Part shown: in pieces, positions 16,132-24,456 of the stretch | Position numbering within the stretch: the stretch's first letter is position 1 | Layout: each line of letters begins with the position of its first letter | DNA from: Chitinophaga sp. 180180018-3 | Lineage (GTDB): Bacteria; Bacteroidota; Bacteroidia; Chitinophagales; Chitinophagaceae | NCBI RefSeq assembly: GCF_037893185.1 | Contig: NZ_CP140772.1 | Location: forward strand, 2,232,001-2,296,000 | Direction: 5' to 3' | Length of the DNA: 64,000 nt | The notes under the pieces: model-generated | The model's input: only the letters and a program-made list of their open reading frames with translations | What the model was told of the DNA's origin: nothing | Database searches by the model: none | Position numbers and translations under genes: made by a program

Positions 16132-16794
16132 ATGAAAGTTAAGTACTGTAAATCCCTTCTTTTGATGGCCACAGCTTCCATTGTATTGAGCTCCTGCGGG
16201 AGTATGCTGGAAATGGCTGGTCCTGATGCGGTAACCCCCAACACCGGCACCCCTGTAACCCCCGGAGGCGGCAATGGTAATACCGGAAATCCGGGCAACA
16301 TAAAAGGAACCTGGCAGTTTGTAGACATATCTGTGGAATCGTCTACCAACATGAGTGCTGTGGGAACTAAAATCTCCAGCTATATGAAATACACTACAAG
16401 CAATAATGGGGGTTCCATTGTAATAGATGACGCAAACATTGCCGGTAAGGATCTGACTTACTCGGTTGTTGCCGATGTGCGGGTAACAATATCTGCTCCT
16501 GTAATTGGCGACGAGGTGACTAACATGCCTGTGGCTATGAAAATGGATCCTTACAGCGCTTCTTCCCCATACCGGCTGGCAGGAAAAGATTCTATTTATA
16601 TTGCAGAGGGAATGATGCATGCTCCCCAGGGATCTGGAATTGCGGATATACCCTCATTCGGTGGAAGGGGAAAATACTGGATGTCCGGCGATACGCTTTG
16701 TATTTCATTATATTCGGCGGGTTCCATAGCGGGTGAGATGGGTCCCACAGCATTTACAGCTACACAGCTTATGAAAGCAGTAAAGAGTAAATAA
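16132..16794 (+). CDS. Lipoprotein of unknown function
   Basis: From the ATG at 16132 the product is 220 residues; ten further codons upstream are open but would spoil the signal peptide and would lie over the promoter element. It begins MKVKYCKSLLLMATASIVLS followed by a lipobox Cys (SSC-GS), so it is lipidated. A Pro/Gly/Thr-rich flexible linker follows (NTGTPVTPGGG). The rest is beta-rich, with alternating hydrophobic strands and the segment GTWQFVDISVES, as in small lipocalin-like or DUF lipoproteins of Bacteroidota. No specific family is recognised. It has its own promoter candidate. Confidence 0.75.
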   Translation: MKVKYCKSLLLMATASIVLSSCGSMLEMAGPDAVTPNTGTPVTPGGGNGNTGNPGNIKGTWQFVDISVESSTNMSAVGTKISSYMKYTTSNNGGSIVIDDANIAGKDLTYSVVADVRVTISAPVIGDEVTNMPVAMKMDPYSASSPYRLAGKDSIYIAEGMMHAPQGSGIADIPSFGGRGKYWMSGDTLCISLYSAGSIAGEMGPTAFTATQLMKAVKSK

Positions 16795-16889
16795 GCCGGG
16801 AAGGTGGGCTGGCACTGATATTTTTTAGACAGATAGCTTTTAAATTCCTATCTTAATCGGGAAAAGTAAACTATCCAACTATTCGTATC

Positions 16890-17423
16890 ATGTTAATTCC
16901 AGATAAATTCCCTGTTCTAGCAACCCAGCGACTTCAGTTGGTTGAAATACAACATAGCCACCAGCCAGATCTTTTTTACCTGTTGACTGATAAACGGGTG
17001 ACCCGTTATTATCATGTAATTCCGCTGGCGGACGTAGCCGATGTCAGAAAAGTAGTGGATCTTTTTGCGCGGCAATTTGCGGAAAAGGCCGGTATCCGCT
17101 GGGGTATCGCGCTTCAGGGCAGGCAGGAGCTGATAGGATTCATCGGTTTCACCGGTTTTCAGCCGCCTATGATGGTATTTGCACTTGTTCAGGAATACTG
17201 GGGTAAAGGATTAATGGGGGAAGCTATCAAAGCGGTGGCCGATTATACTTTCAACACTTTGCAGGTCGATAAAATACAGGCGCAGGTACTGCCGGGAAAT
17301 ACGGCTTCAGAGCGGGTATTGGCGAAATCAGGATTCCTCGGCAACGGCCTCATAAAAGATGGAATGGAGTGGGCTGGAAAATCTTACGATATTAATTTAT
17401 TCACACTCGAAAATTACCTGTAA
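16890..17423 (+). CDS. GNAT N-acetyltransferase, RimJ/RimL-like
   Basis: The 177-residue protein starts FPVLATQRLQLVEIQHSHQ, the classic opening of RimJ/RimL-type GNAT enzymes. It has the acetyl-CoA-binding beta-4/alpha-3 segment QEYWGKGLMGEAIKAVADY (a Q-x-x-G-x-G/A variant) and NTASERVLAKSGF near the C-terminus. It should transfer an acetyl group from acetyl-CoA to a ribosomal protein N-terminus or another amine. The substrate is unknown. It is a single gene. Confidence 0.88.
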   Translation: MLIPDKFPVLATQRLQLVEIQHSHQPDLFYLLTDKRVTRYYHVIPLADVADVRKVVDLFARQFAEKAGIRWGIALQGRQELIGFIGFTGFQPPMMVFALVQEYWGKGLMGEAIKAVADYTFNTLQVDKIQAQVLPGNTASERVLAKSGFLGNGLIKDGMEWAGKSYDINLFTLENYL

Positions 17424-17507
17424 TAAGCCAGCTTACGGGCATAGCTTGCTGGTTTCCCCATGGGCGAAACAGTGAGTGCAATCATTACAGGAAATTCAGT
17501 TATAGAA

Positions 17508-17807
17508 TCAGGCTTTTTTAGCGGCGGCTTTCTTTGGAGCGGCGGCCTTTTTGGCGGCTGCTTTAGGCTTTCTGGCTGCAGGGGCGGTAGCTTTTTTAGC
17601 AGCAGCTTTCTTCTTAGGCTTTGCGTGGGTTTTCTTGTCCGATAACCCTGCTACCATCGCTTTACTGGCCTTCTTTATGTTCCGGAGAAATTTCTTTTCT
17701 CCCAGACTGTCTTTGAATTCAATCAACGCCGTACTCAGTATAGTGGCGATTTTTAAACCAGCCTCTTTCTTCAGGTGTTTACCCGCTGGTTTTTTAGCAT
17801 CATTCAT
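17508..17807 (-). CDS. Histone H1-like Lys/Ala-rich protein
   Basis: From the ATG at 17805-17807 the product is 99 residues; the frame is open upstream, but the extension is hydrophobic and out of character. The first 55 residues are a helical, charged domain (KIATILSTALIEFKDSLGEKKF). The C-terminal 40 residues are almost only Lys, Ala and Pro in KKAAA- and PKAAAKK-type repeats, like the tail of eukaryotic H1, chlamydial Hc1 or AlgP. Such tails bind DNA non-specifically through charge, so it is probably nucleoid-associated. It is transcribed away from the polyketide operon. Confidence 0.8.
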   Translation of the reverse strand: MNDAKKPAGKHLKKEAGLKIATILSTALIEFKDSLGEKKFLRNIKKASKAMVAGLSDKKTHAKPKKKAAAKKATAPAARKPKAAAKKAAAPKKAAAKKA

Positions 17808-18008
17808 GGAGTGTAGTTTAATTACGAAATCAATTATATCCAAAATTAACAATAATATAATATTGCCAATGTTAAGTTTTATATTCTTATGAATTGCAGT
17901 GAAATGTAATTGTGCTGAATTAAAATACCGGGAGCAATAAATAAATTCATTATATTAGGCTTGCTGCCGTTTGATTGCGGCACCTGTTATTGTTTTAACC
18001 ATAGGGGT

Positions 18009-19148
18009 ATGGGGTTCAGAGATGTCATTATTATTGGCGGAGGCCTGTCGGGCCTCACAAGTGCTATTCATTTATCGAAAGCCGGCTTACACGTAACTAT
18101 CATTGAAAAAAGCAAATACCCGGTCCATAAGGTCTGCGGAGAATATGTGTCCAATGAGGTACTTCCTTATCTGGAATCCCTGGGAGCTGATCCTGCTTCC
18201 CTGCATCCTTCCCGCATTAATCGTCTTGTTATTTCCGACCACTATGGTAAAACGCTGGAAACGGCTTTACCATTGGGAGGGTTCGGTATAAGCCGTTATG
18301 CTTTCGACCAGTTCCTCATGCAGCGGGTGTTGGAAAGCGGCGTGGTGGTTATCGAAGATACGGTCACCAATGTATTTTTTGAGAATGATCGTTTTTTTAT
18401 AGACACCAACAGTAACGGTGTGTTTTCTGCTCCGGTGGTATTAGGAGCTTATGGAAAGAGAGCCGCGCTGGACAGTAAGCTGGGGCGTAACTTCATGAAT
18501 GAAAAATCGCCCTGGCTGGCTGTGAAAGGCCACTACAAAGGTGATTTTCCTGTTGATACCGTTGGTTTGCACAATTTCGATGGTGGATACTGCGGGGTTT
18601 CGAAGGTAGAAAATGACATCCTTAATATCTGTTACCTGGTCAGCTATGAGAGTTTTAAGAATTTTAAAAAGATAGAAACCCATCAGGAGGAGGTGCTATT
18701 CCGTAATCAACACCTGAAGGAAATCTTTCAAAACAGTACTTTGTTATTTGATAAGCCATTAACTATCAGTCAGATATCTTTCTCAGACAAAGAGAAGGTA
18801 TTGAATCATATATTGATGACCGGCGATACAGCCGGGTTGATACATCCGCTTTGCGGCAATGGTATGGCGATGGCCATACAAAGCGCGCAACTGGCCTCGG
18901 AAAAGGTGTTGTATTATTTCGGCGAGGGAAACAGAAACCGGATAGCGATGGAACATGCCTACACCAAAGCATGGAATAAGCTGTTCAGCGGTCGTATGCG
19001 AACCGGGAGGGTATTATCGAAACTATTCCAGAGCGAAAAACTATCAGCCACCATGATGAAAGGGTTGATCCTTTTTCCTGGCCTGCTGTCCGGCATTATC
19101 CGGCGCACACATGGCAAACCACTAAAAGCTGCAGCTGAATGCGCCTAG
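18009..19148 (+). CDS. FAD-dependent oxidoreductase (GGR/monooxygenase-like), polyketide operon
   Basis: From the ATG at 18009 the protein is 379 residues. It begins with the FAD Rossmann motif VIIIGGGLSGLTSAIHL, has the second FAD contact ending in GDTAGLIHPLCGNGMAMA, and lacks a signal peptide. It belongs to the geranylgeranyl-reductase/aromatic-hydroxylase group of flavoproteins. It is the first gene of an eight-gene cluster with a methyltransferase and a type III polyketide synthase, the same trio as Streptomyces srsC-srsB-srsA, where the flavoprotein hydroxylates the alkylresorcinol ring. A ring hydroxylase role is therefore a reasonable inference; a reductase acting on the acyl chain is the alternative. 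It overlaps the next gene by 10 nt. Confidence 0.85.
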   Translation: MGFRDVIIIGGGLSGLTSAIHLSKAGLHVTIIEKSKYPVHKVCGEYVSNEVLPYLESLGADPASLHPSRINRLVISDHYGKTLETALPLGGFGISRYAFDQFLMQRVLESGVVVIEDTVTNVFFENDRFFIDTNSNGVFSAPVVLGAYGKRAALDSKLGRNFMNEKSPWLAVKGHYKGDFPVDTVGLHNFDGGYCGVSKVENDILNICYLVSYESFKNFKKIETHQEEVLFRNQHLKEIFQNSTLLFDKPLTISQISFSDKEKVLNHILMTGDTAGLIHPLCGNGMAMAIQSAQLASEKVLYYFGEGNRNRIAMEHAYTKAWNKLFSGRMRTGRVLSKLFQSEKLSATMMKGLILFPGLLSGIIRRTHGKPLKAAAECA

Positions 19149-19849
19149 ATACGAGCCAGCGTAGCCAGGAGGCGGAGATCATGGACGATTTCAATATGGA
19201 AGGAGCGTTGCTTATTGCTACGCTCGACAAAATAGCCAGGATCAATACATTGCTCGGTGGTAACCGGGTAACATTGGATGGAGTGGCAGCATTACTGAAA
19301 GAGATACCGCCTGATCAGGAAATCACTATCGCCGATATCGGCTGTGGTAACGGAGATATGCTACGGCAATTGGCTGTTTATTTCAGCAAACAATCCCGTA
19401 AGCTCCGGCTCATAGGCATCGATGCTAACCAGGCTACGGTAACGCATGCACGGAATTTATCGCTGCAATACCCGGATATTGTTTATTATTGCCAGGATAT
19501 TACTGATCCGGCTTTTCCGGAACAGTCGTTTGATATCATCTTATGTACGCTAACCCTGCATCATTTTAAAGAAGAAGAAGTCCGTGAGCTCATGAGGATG
19601 TTCTGCCGGCAGGCCCGACTAGGCCTGGTAATCAACGATCTTCATCGTAGTGTGCTGGCCTATCGCCTGTTTCAACTGATATGTGTTATCTTCAACCTGA
19701 ACAGCATGGTGCGGAAAGATGGGAAGATATCCATACTACGCGGATTCAAAAGGAAAGAACTACAGCATTTATCATCTGAGTTAAATATACAGTACAGCCT
19801 CAAATGGAAGTGGGCTTTTCGGTATCAATGGATAATCAATAAAATATGA
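19139..19849 (+). CDS. Class I SAM-dependent methyltransferase, polyketide operon
   Basis: The 236-residue protein carries the SAM-binding motif ADIGCGNGDML, the acidic end of strand 2 (LIGIDAN) and the post-motif segment DIILCTLTLHHF. It resembles UbiE-type small-molecule methyltransferases. It overlaps the flavoprotein gene by 10 nt and the polyketide synthase gene by 4 nt, so the three are coupled. In srs-type phenolic lipid pathways the methyltransferase O-methylates the resorcinol; that role is inferred here from context. The SxxEAExMDD opening is typical for methyltransferases next to type III polyketide synthases. Confidence 0.88.
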   Translation: MRLDTSQRSQEAEIMDDFNMEGALLIATLDKIARINTLLGGNRVTLDGVAALLKEIPPDQEITIADIGCGNGDMLRQLAVYFSKQSRKLRLIGIDANQATVTHARNLSLQYPDIVYYCQDITDPAFPEQSFDIILCTLTLHHFKEEEVRELMRMFCRQARLGLVINDLHRSVLAYRLFQLICVIFNLNSMVRKDGKISILRGFKRKELQHLSSELNIQYSLKWKWAFRYQWIINKI

Positions 19850-20898
19850 GCGTTAAAATTCAAGCTGTCGCGAAAGCCTTGCCCCCTCATTCACGATCCC
19901 TCACGGAAATTATGCCATATCTTGAAGTCTGGCTACAGGACCAGGACGACCGCTTTATCCGCAAGGTGAAGAAGATATTTGAGAATGCCGGCGTGGAAAG
20001 ACGCTATTCAATCATGGGGCCTGAAGATGTTTTTACCAGCACTTCCTTTGAAGATAAAAACAATCTTTATCAACGGGAAATGAAGAAGCTCGGAGTTGCC
20101 TGTTTACAGGGCGCGTTGGACAAAGCCAATCTGAAAGGAACAGATATCGACTATATCATTACTGTTAGCTGCACCGGCTTCATGATACCATCTATAGATG
20201 CTTATCTTATCAATGAACTGCAATTACGACAGGACATCGTCAGACTTCCTGTAACCGAAATGGGCTGTGCAGCTGGTGTCTCTGGTATTATATACGCCAA
20301 AAAAATGCTGGAGGCCAGTCCGGGTAAACGGGCGGCTGTCATAGCGCTGGAATCTCCCACGGTTACATTTCAGCATCAGGATTTTTCCATGGCTAACATT
20401 GTGAGCGCTGCGATATTCGGGGATGGCGCGGCCTGCGCGATATTGTCGTCGCATGAAACGGATAAAGGCCCCGACATTATCGCAGAAGAAATGTATCACT
20501 TCTATGATGCGGAGTACCTGATGGGTTTCCACTTGTCCAACACCGGTCTTAAAATGGTGCTGGACGTGGAAGTACCGGAAAAGATCGAAGCTAATTTCGG
20601 AAATATTGTACATCCGTTTCTGGCTAAACATGGGTTGACTATCGCAGACATTCAGCACCTGATTTTTCATCCGGGAGGAAGGAAGATTATAGATCTTGTA
20701 GAAACCCTTTTCAGCAATATGGGTAAGAAACTGGACGATACTAAAGATATTCTTCGTTATTACGGCAACATGTCGAGCGCCACGGTGTTATATGTAATGG
20801 AACGATTTATGGATCAACAAATACCCAAAGGCGATAAAGGGCTGATGCTTAGTTTCGGGCCGGGCTTTTCTGCACAGCGGGTTTTATTACAATGGTAA
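19846..20898 (+). CDS. Type III polyketide synthase (chalcone/alkylresorcinol synthase family)
   Basis: The 350-residue protein has the full catalytic triad of type III polyketide synthases: Cys141 in EMGCAAG, His275 in FHPGG and Asn308 in YGNMSSA. The segment VSCTGFMIPSIDAYL is the equivalent of the CHS region that shapes the active site. The enzyme would extend an acyl starter with malonyl-CoA and cyclise it to an alkylresorcinol or alkylpyrone. Its neighbours supply acyl chain assembly (enoyl reductase, dehydratase, ketosynthase, ACP), so the starter is probably handed over from a carrier protein, as in Azotobacter ars. Starter length cannot be read from sequence. It overlaps the methyltransferase by 4 nt and the reductase by 7 nt. 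Confidence 0.93.
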   Translation: MSVKIQAVAKALPPHSRSLTEIMPYLEVWLQDQDDRFIRKVKKIFENAGVERRYSIMGPEDVFTSTSFEDKNNLYQREMKKLGVACLQGALDKANLKGTDIDYIITVSCTGFMIPSIDAYLINELQLRQDIVRLPVTEMGCAAGVSGIIYAKKMLEASPGKRAAVIALESPTVTFQHQDFSMANIVSAAIFGDGAACAILSSHETDKGPDIIAEEMYHFYDAEYLMGFHLSNTGLKMVLDVEVPEKIEANFGNIVHPFLAKHGLTIADIQHLIFHPGGRKIIDLVETLFSNMGKKLDDTKDILRYYGNMSSATVLYVMERFMDQQIPKGDKGLMLSFGPGFSAQRVLLQW

Positions 20899-21668
20899 AC
20901 GAATTCACATCATACTGGGCGTTGATACTGGGAGGCAGCAGCGGTCTCGGACTGGCGGCTGCGAAGAAACTGGCCGCTCATGGCATGAATCTTTGTATTG
21001 TACATCGGGATACGAGGGTTGCTTTGCCTGCACTACAGGCGGCTGCAGACAATATGCGGGCAGGTGGAGTGCAGGTGCTTACCTTTAATATCGATGTGCT
21101 GGACACCAGTAAAAGAGAAATGGTGTTGCAGCAGCTGCAGGATGCCATGGGCACTGCGGGCCGTGTTCGTTGTTTGTTGCACAGCATTGCCCGAGGTAGC
21201 ATGAAAGCCATGCCTGCCCTGCAAGCGGACGATTTCAACAGCACGTTGCAATATATGGCGCTGAGCCTGTACGACTGGAGTGTGGCGGTATTAGACAGGC
21301 AACTTTTTGCTACCGATGCGCGTATTCTTTCTTTCACGAGTGATGGCAGTTATAAAGCTATTCCGCATTATGCAGCGGTGTCGGCTGCGAAAGTTTCACT
21401 GGAAGCCATTACAAGAAGCATGGCGCTGGAGTTTGCACCGATGGGTATCCGTGCTAATTGCATCCGCGCCGGGATCATCAATACACCTGCATTGCAGCAT
21501 ATCCCGGGAAGTGAGCAATTGCTTGAGTATGGAGTAGCCAGGAATCCATTTGGTCGTCTTACTACGCCGGAAGATGTGGCAGATGTGGTGTACCTGTTGT
21601 GCAAAGATGAAGCGGCATGGATCAATGGTTCCATCATACCGGTCGACGGAGGAACGCATATTCATTAG
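20892..21668 (+). CDS. Enoyl-ACP reductase-like SDR (FabI/FabL type)
   Basis: The 258-residue SDR protein has the cofactor motif GGSSGLG near residues 15-21, a central SIARGS segment, and the active-site Tyr160 with Lys167. The spacing Tyr-X6-Lys is that of enoyl-ACP reductases, not the Tyr-X3-Lys of ketoreductases. The NRAG-type tail ends in GSIIPVDGG. It should reduce the trans-2-enoyl chain on the carrier protein with NAD(P)H. The glycine motif looks more like FabL than FabI. No ketoreductase gene is present in the operon, so that step must be borrowed from primary metabolism or this enzyme has broader activity. Confidence 0.82.
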   Translation: MVNEFTSYWALILGGSSGLGLAAAKKLAAHGMNLCIVHRDTRVALPALQAAADNMRAGGVQVLTFNIDVLDTSKREMVLQQLQDAMGTAGRVRCLLHSIARGSMKAMPALQADDFNSTLQYMALSLYDWSVAVLDRQLFATDARILSFTSDGSYKAIPHYAAVSAAKVSLEAITRSMALEFAPMGIRANCIRAGIINTPALQHIPGSEQLLEYGVARNPFGRLTTPEDVADVVYLLCKDEAAWINGSIIPVDGGTHIH

Positions 21669-21671
21669 TCT

Positions 21672-22118
21672 ATGACAAAAGAAGCAGTAATAGAACGGTT
21701 GCCATATGCATCACCTTTCCTGTTTGTGGATGAACTGGAGTATATCGATAATGAAAGTGTAACAGGGACGTATACATTCCACGCTGATATGCCCTGTTAT
21801 CAGGGACATTTCAAAGGTCATCCTGTTACGCCCGGAGTATTGCTGACAGAGGTGATGGCACAGATAGGACTGGTTTGTCTGGGTATTTATATTTCGGGAG
21901 ATGATAATACGCAACAGTTACCATCTGTAGCTTTGACATCTACCCAGGTAGATTTTTACATCCCTGTGTTGCCCGGTGAAAAAGTAAAAGTGAGGGCAGA
22001 AAAAGTATACTTCAGATTTGGTAAGCTGAAATGCCGGACAGCATTGTATAATGAGAAGAATGAACTGGTATGCGATGGTATTATTGCCGGAATGATTATT
22101 CGAAATAAACATGAATAA
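21672..22118 (+). CDS. 3-hydroxyacyl-ACP dehydratase (FabZ-like)
   Basis: The 148-residue single hot-dog protein has the FabZ motif GHFKGHPVTPGVL with catalytic His46 and the downstream TEVMAQIG helix with Glu60. It would remove water from 3-hydroxyacyl-ACP to give the enoyl product for the adjacent reductase. It begins 3 nt after the reductase gene and overlaps the ketosynthase by 8 nt. Its separate copy inside the polyketide operon implies a dedicated pool of acyl chains and not the housekeeping pathway. Confidence 0.9.
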   Translation: MTKEAVIERLPYASPFLFVDELEYIDNESVTGTYTFHADMPCYQGHFKGHPVTPGVLLTEVMAQIGLVCLGIYISGDDNTQQLPSVALTSTQVDFYIPVLPGEKVKVRAEKVYFRFGKLKCRTALYNEKNELVCDGIIAGMIIRNKHE

Positions 22119-23391
22119 GAGGGTCGTCATAACAGGATTGGGCGTAGTGTCGCCAAACGGAACAGGCTTACCTGCCTTTCGTGAGGCGGTGAAGAAAGGT
22201 GTATCGGGAATACGCTTTGATGAGCAAATGGCAGCGTTGAAATTTTCCTGCCAGATTATGGGCCGACCGGAGATACCGGAAGCGTTGTTACAGCAATACT
22301 TCGATGAGCTGGAGCTGAAGCAGTTGAGTAGTACTGGTATCATCTATGGCGTGATGGCAGGTATGGAAGCCTGGGCAGATGCGGGGCTGGCGTTGCCGGA
22401 TGAAATGGCTGAGCCGGACTGGAACAGCGGTACCATATTCGGAGCGGGTATTTCCGGAGTAGAAAAATTCCGGGATTCGGTTTATAAAGTAGATGACTTA
22501 CAAGTACGGCGTTTAGGCAGTACCGTAGTCACGCAGGTGATGGCCAGTGGAATCAGTGCATTTCTTGGAGGGAAGCTGGCATTGGGTAACCAGGTCACTA
22601 CTAACTCTTCCGCCTGTACGACGGGCGCGGAGAGTTTGCTGTTGGCGTACGACAGGATCCGGCAGGGGCATGCCACGCGTATGCTGGCCGGTAGCACCGG
22701 TGAAAGCGGGCCATATATATGGGCGGGTTTCGATGCGATGAAAGTATGTACTTTCCGATCCAATGACAAGCCCGAAGCAGGATCCAGGCCCATGAGCGCC
22801 AGTGCAGCCGGTATAGTGCCTGGCAGTGGTGCAGGAGCTTTGTTGCTGGAATCGCTGGATAGCGCATTAGCGCGCCAGGCGCCAATCTATGCAGAGGTCC
22901 TGGGAGGCAGCATCAACTCAGGCGGCCAGCGCAATGGCGGAAGCATGACAGCGCCCAACAGTGCAGCAGTGCAACGTTGCATCCGGGATGCCCTGCAACA
23001 GGCCGGTGTACAGGGGAAGGATATCGATGTCATCAACGGTCATCTGACTGCCACTGGTAAAGATGCGGAAGAAGTGAAAAGCTGGAGTATTGCACTGGAA
23101 CGCAGCGGGATCGATTTTCCCTATCTTAATGCGTTGAAATCGATGGTGGGCCATTGTTTGGGAGCATCGGGAAGTATAGAGCTGGTAGCGGCCGCATTGC
23201 AGCTTAAAGAAGGCTTCCTGTTTCCCAATCTTAACTGTGAAGACCTGCATCCGGGGATAGCGGAAATAGTGGACCACTCAAGAATTCCGCAACAGCTATT
23301 ATATAAAGACATAAATTTATTGGCGAAGGCGAGTTTTGGTTTTGGAGATGTGAACGCCTGTATTATTCTCAGGAAATACCAGCAATCTTAA
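22111..23391 (+). CDS. Beta-ketoacyl-ACP synthase (KAS I/II type)
   Basis: The 426-residue protein opens with VVITGLGVVSPNGTG and has the Cys-His-His triad Cys169 (NSSACTTG), His311 (INGHLTATG) and His348 (VGHCLGASGS). It therefore condenses malonyl-ACP with an acyl chain. The normal FabF spelling around the first His is NAHGTST, whereas here it is NGHLTATG, so it is a divergent member. It is followed 11 nt later by the ACP gene. In this operon it would lengthen the chain that primes the type III polyketide synthase. Confidence 0.9.
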   Translation: MNKRVVITGLGVVSPNGTGLPAFREAVKKGVSGIRFDEQMAALKFSCQIMGRPEIPEALLQQYFDELELKQLSSTGIIYGVMAGMEAWADAGLALPDEMAEPDWNSGTIFGAGISGVEKFRDSVYKVDDLQVRRLGSTVVTQVMASGISAFLGGKLALGNQVTTNSSACTTGAESLLLAYDRIRQGHATRMLAGSTGESGPYIWAGFDAMKVCTFRSNDKPEAGSRPMSASAAGIVPGSGAGALLLESLDSALARQAPIYAEVLGGSINSGGQRNGGSMTAPNSAAVQRCIRDALQQAGVQGKDIDVINGHLTATGKDAEEVKSWSIALERSGIDFPYLNALKSMVGHCLGASGSIELVAAALQLKEGFLFPNLNCEDLHPGIAEIVDHSRIPQQLLYKDINLLAKASFGFGDVNACIILRKYQQS

Positions 23392-23402
23392 ATAATACTG
23401 AC

Positions 23403-23657
23403 ATGGATCAAGCAACATTTATCGCGCAACTGAAAGATATAGTGAAACCTTATGCGAAGAATCAGGAAGCGCTGGAGCAGATCAGTTTATCGACCGATTT
23501 TATCAACGACCTGAAAATTAATTCTGCTAACCTTGTGGATGTGGTGCTGGACGTGGAAGAAAAATACGATATCGTTATCCAGAACGAAGAAATGGAACGT
23601 ATGCTGAATGTACAGGCAGCTATGGACATTGTAAATGCAAAGTTGCAACAGAAATGA
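23403..23657 (+). CDS. Acyl carrier protein with NSA in place of DSL
   Basis: The 84-residue acidic helical protein has the length and charge of an ACP. The phosphopantetheine-attachment site is Ser41 in LKINSANLVDVV, where most carriers have DSL. The second helix that follows (VDVVLDVEEKYDI) is typical. It is encoded between the ketosynthase and the phosphopantetheinyl transferase, so it is very probably the substrate of that enzyme. The stop overlaps the next start (ATGA). Confidence 0.9.
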   Translation: MDQATFIAQLKDIVKPYAKNQEALEQISLSTDFINDLKINSANLVDVVLDVEEKYDIVIQNEEMERMLNVQAAMDIVNAKLQQK

Positions 23658-24181
23658 TTGGCAACGATATAGTAGACCTGCATGCAGCAGCAAAGGAAAG
23701 CAATATTTTCCGCAGGGGATTCCTCGGGAAAATATTTCTGCCTGCAGAGCAGGCTTATATCGCAGCTGCAGCATGCCCGGCAACCATGGCATGGCAACTG
23801 TGGAGCTGGAAAGAAGCGGTGTATAAGATTGTACACCGGCAAACCCGGCAACGCACCTACGCCCCGCAGCAGTTCAGCTGCGAAATATCCGGTACCCGGG
23901 GTAGCGTAACCCACCAGCAGCAACAATATTATGTGATCAGCACATTGGATGCCGGCTATGTTCATACTACGGCAGCAGTTACGCCACAGTTATTACAGCA
24001 CCTGTTTGTAAAGATTGCCGATTATAACGGTAGCGATTATACGACAATTATTTTGCCCCCACAGCTCGAAATGCTAAAAGATGAATACGGAATACCGTAT
24101 GCCCGTTGCCGTTATACCAACCGAGTAACTCCCATATCGGTCAGTCACCATGGCGCATATACCGCGATGGTTATTATGTGA
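23654..24181 (+). CDS. 4'-phosphopantetheinyl transferase
   Basis: The 175-residue protein has the family landmarks GNDIVDL near the start (Mg2+-binding Asp5 and Asp8 region) and WSWKEAVYK (Lys53, Glu54). The short length points to a single-domain, AcpS-like or half-Sfp enzyme. It moves the pantetheine arm from CoA to the conserved Ser of an ACP, presumably the one encoded just upstream with a 4-nt overlap. It is the last gene of the polyketide operon; about 275 AT-rich bases without visible genes follow. Confidence 0.88.
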   Translation: MIGNDIVDLHAAAKESNIFRRGFLGKIFLPAEQAYIAAAACPATMAWQLWSWKEAVYKIVHRQTRQRTYAPQQFSCEISGTRGSVTHQQQQYYVISTLDAGYVHTTAAVTPQLLQHLFVKIADYNGSDYTTIILPPQLEMLKDEYGIPYARCRYTNRVTPISVSHHGAYTAMVIM

Positions 24182-24456
24182 TGGAAACCACGCATTAGTA
24201 ATGATGCTTATTTAATCATCTTTTTTACTTTTTTTTGAGATATTGAAGTTTGATGTATTTAATAATTAATTGATAATCAATTTTTTTGTTTTATTTGTAT
24301 GTATGTTTATACATAGTGCAAAAAAAATCGCATATTGTAATAAAATACTATCAGAATAGTGCATCAATATGCACGATCTTTATTCCATAGCTATAGTTGA
24401 AGATCCACGGAATACGATCAACCGCAATGCGATAAGTGAATAGTATCTATAACAGT
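24182..24456. other. 275-bp AT-rich intergenic region
   Basis: This stretch is strongly AT-rich with several T-runs (for example around 24220-24300). No open frame with coding character was seen. It separates the polyketide operon from the cytochrome cassette and likely contains a terminator and the cassette promoter, but neither could be picked with confidence. Confidence 0.5.

Noticed and set aside
18009..24181. Flexirubin or aryl polyene cluster
   Set aside because: Those clusters use DarA/DarB-type or paired KS/CLF enzymes, many acyltransferases and an exporter; here there is one type III PKS and no such genes.
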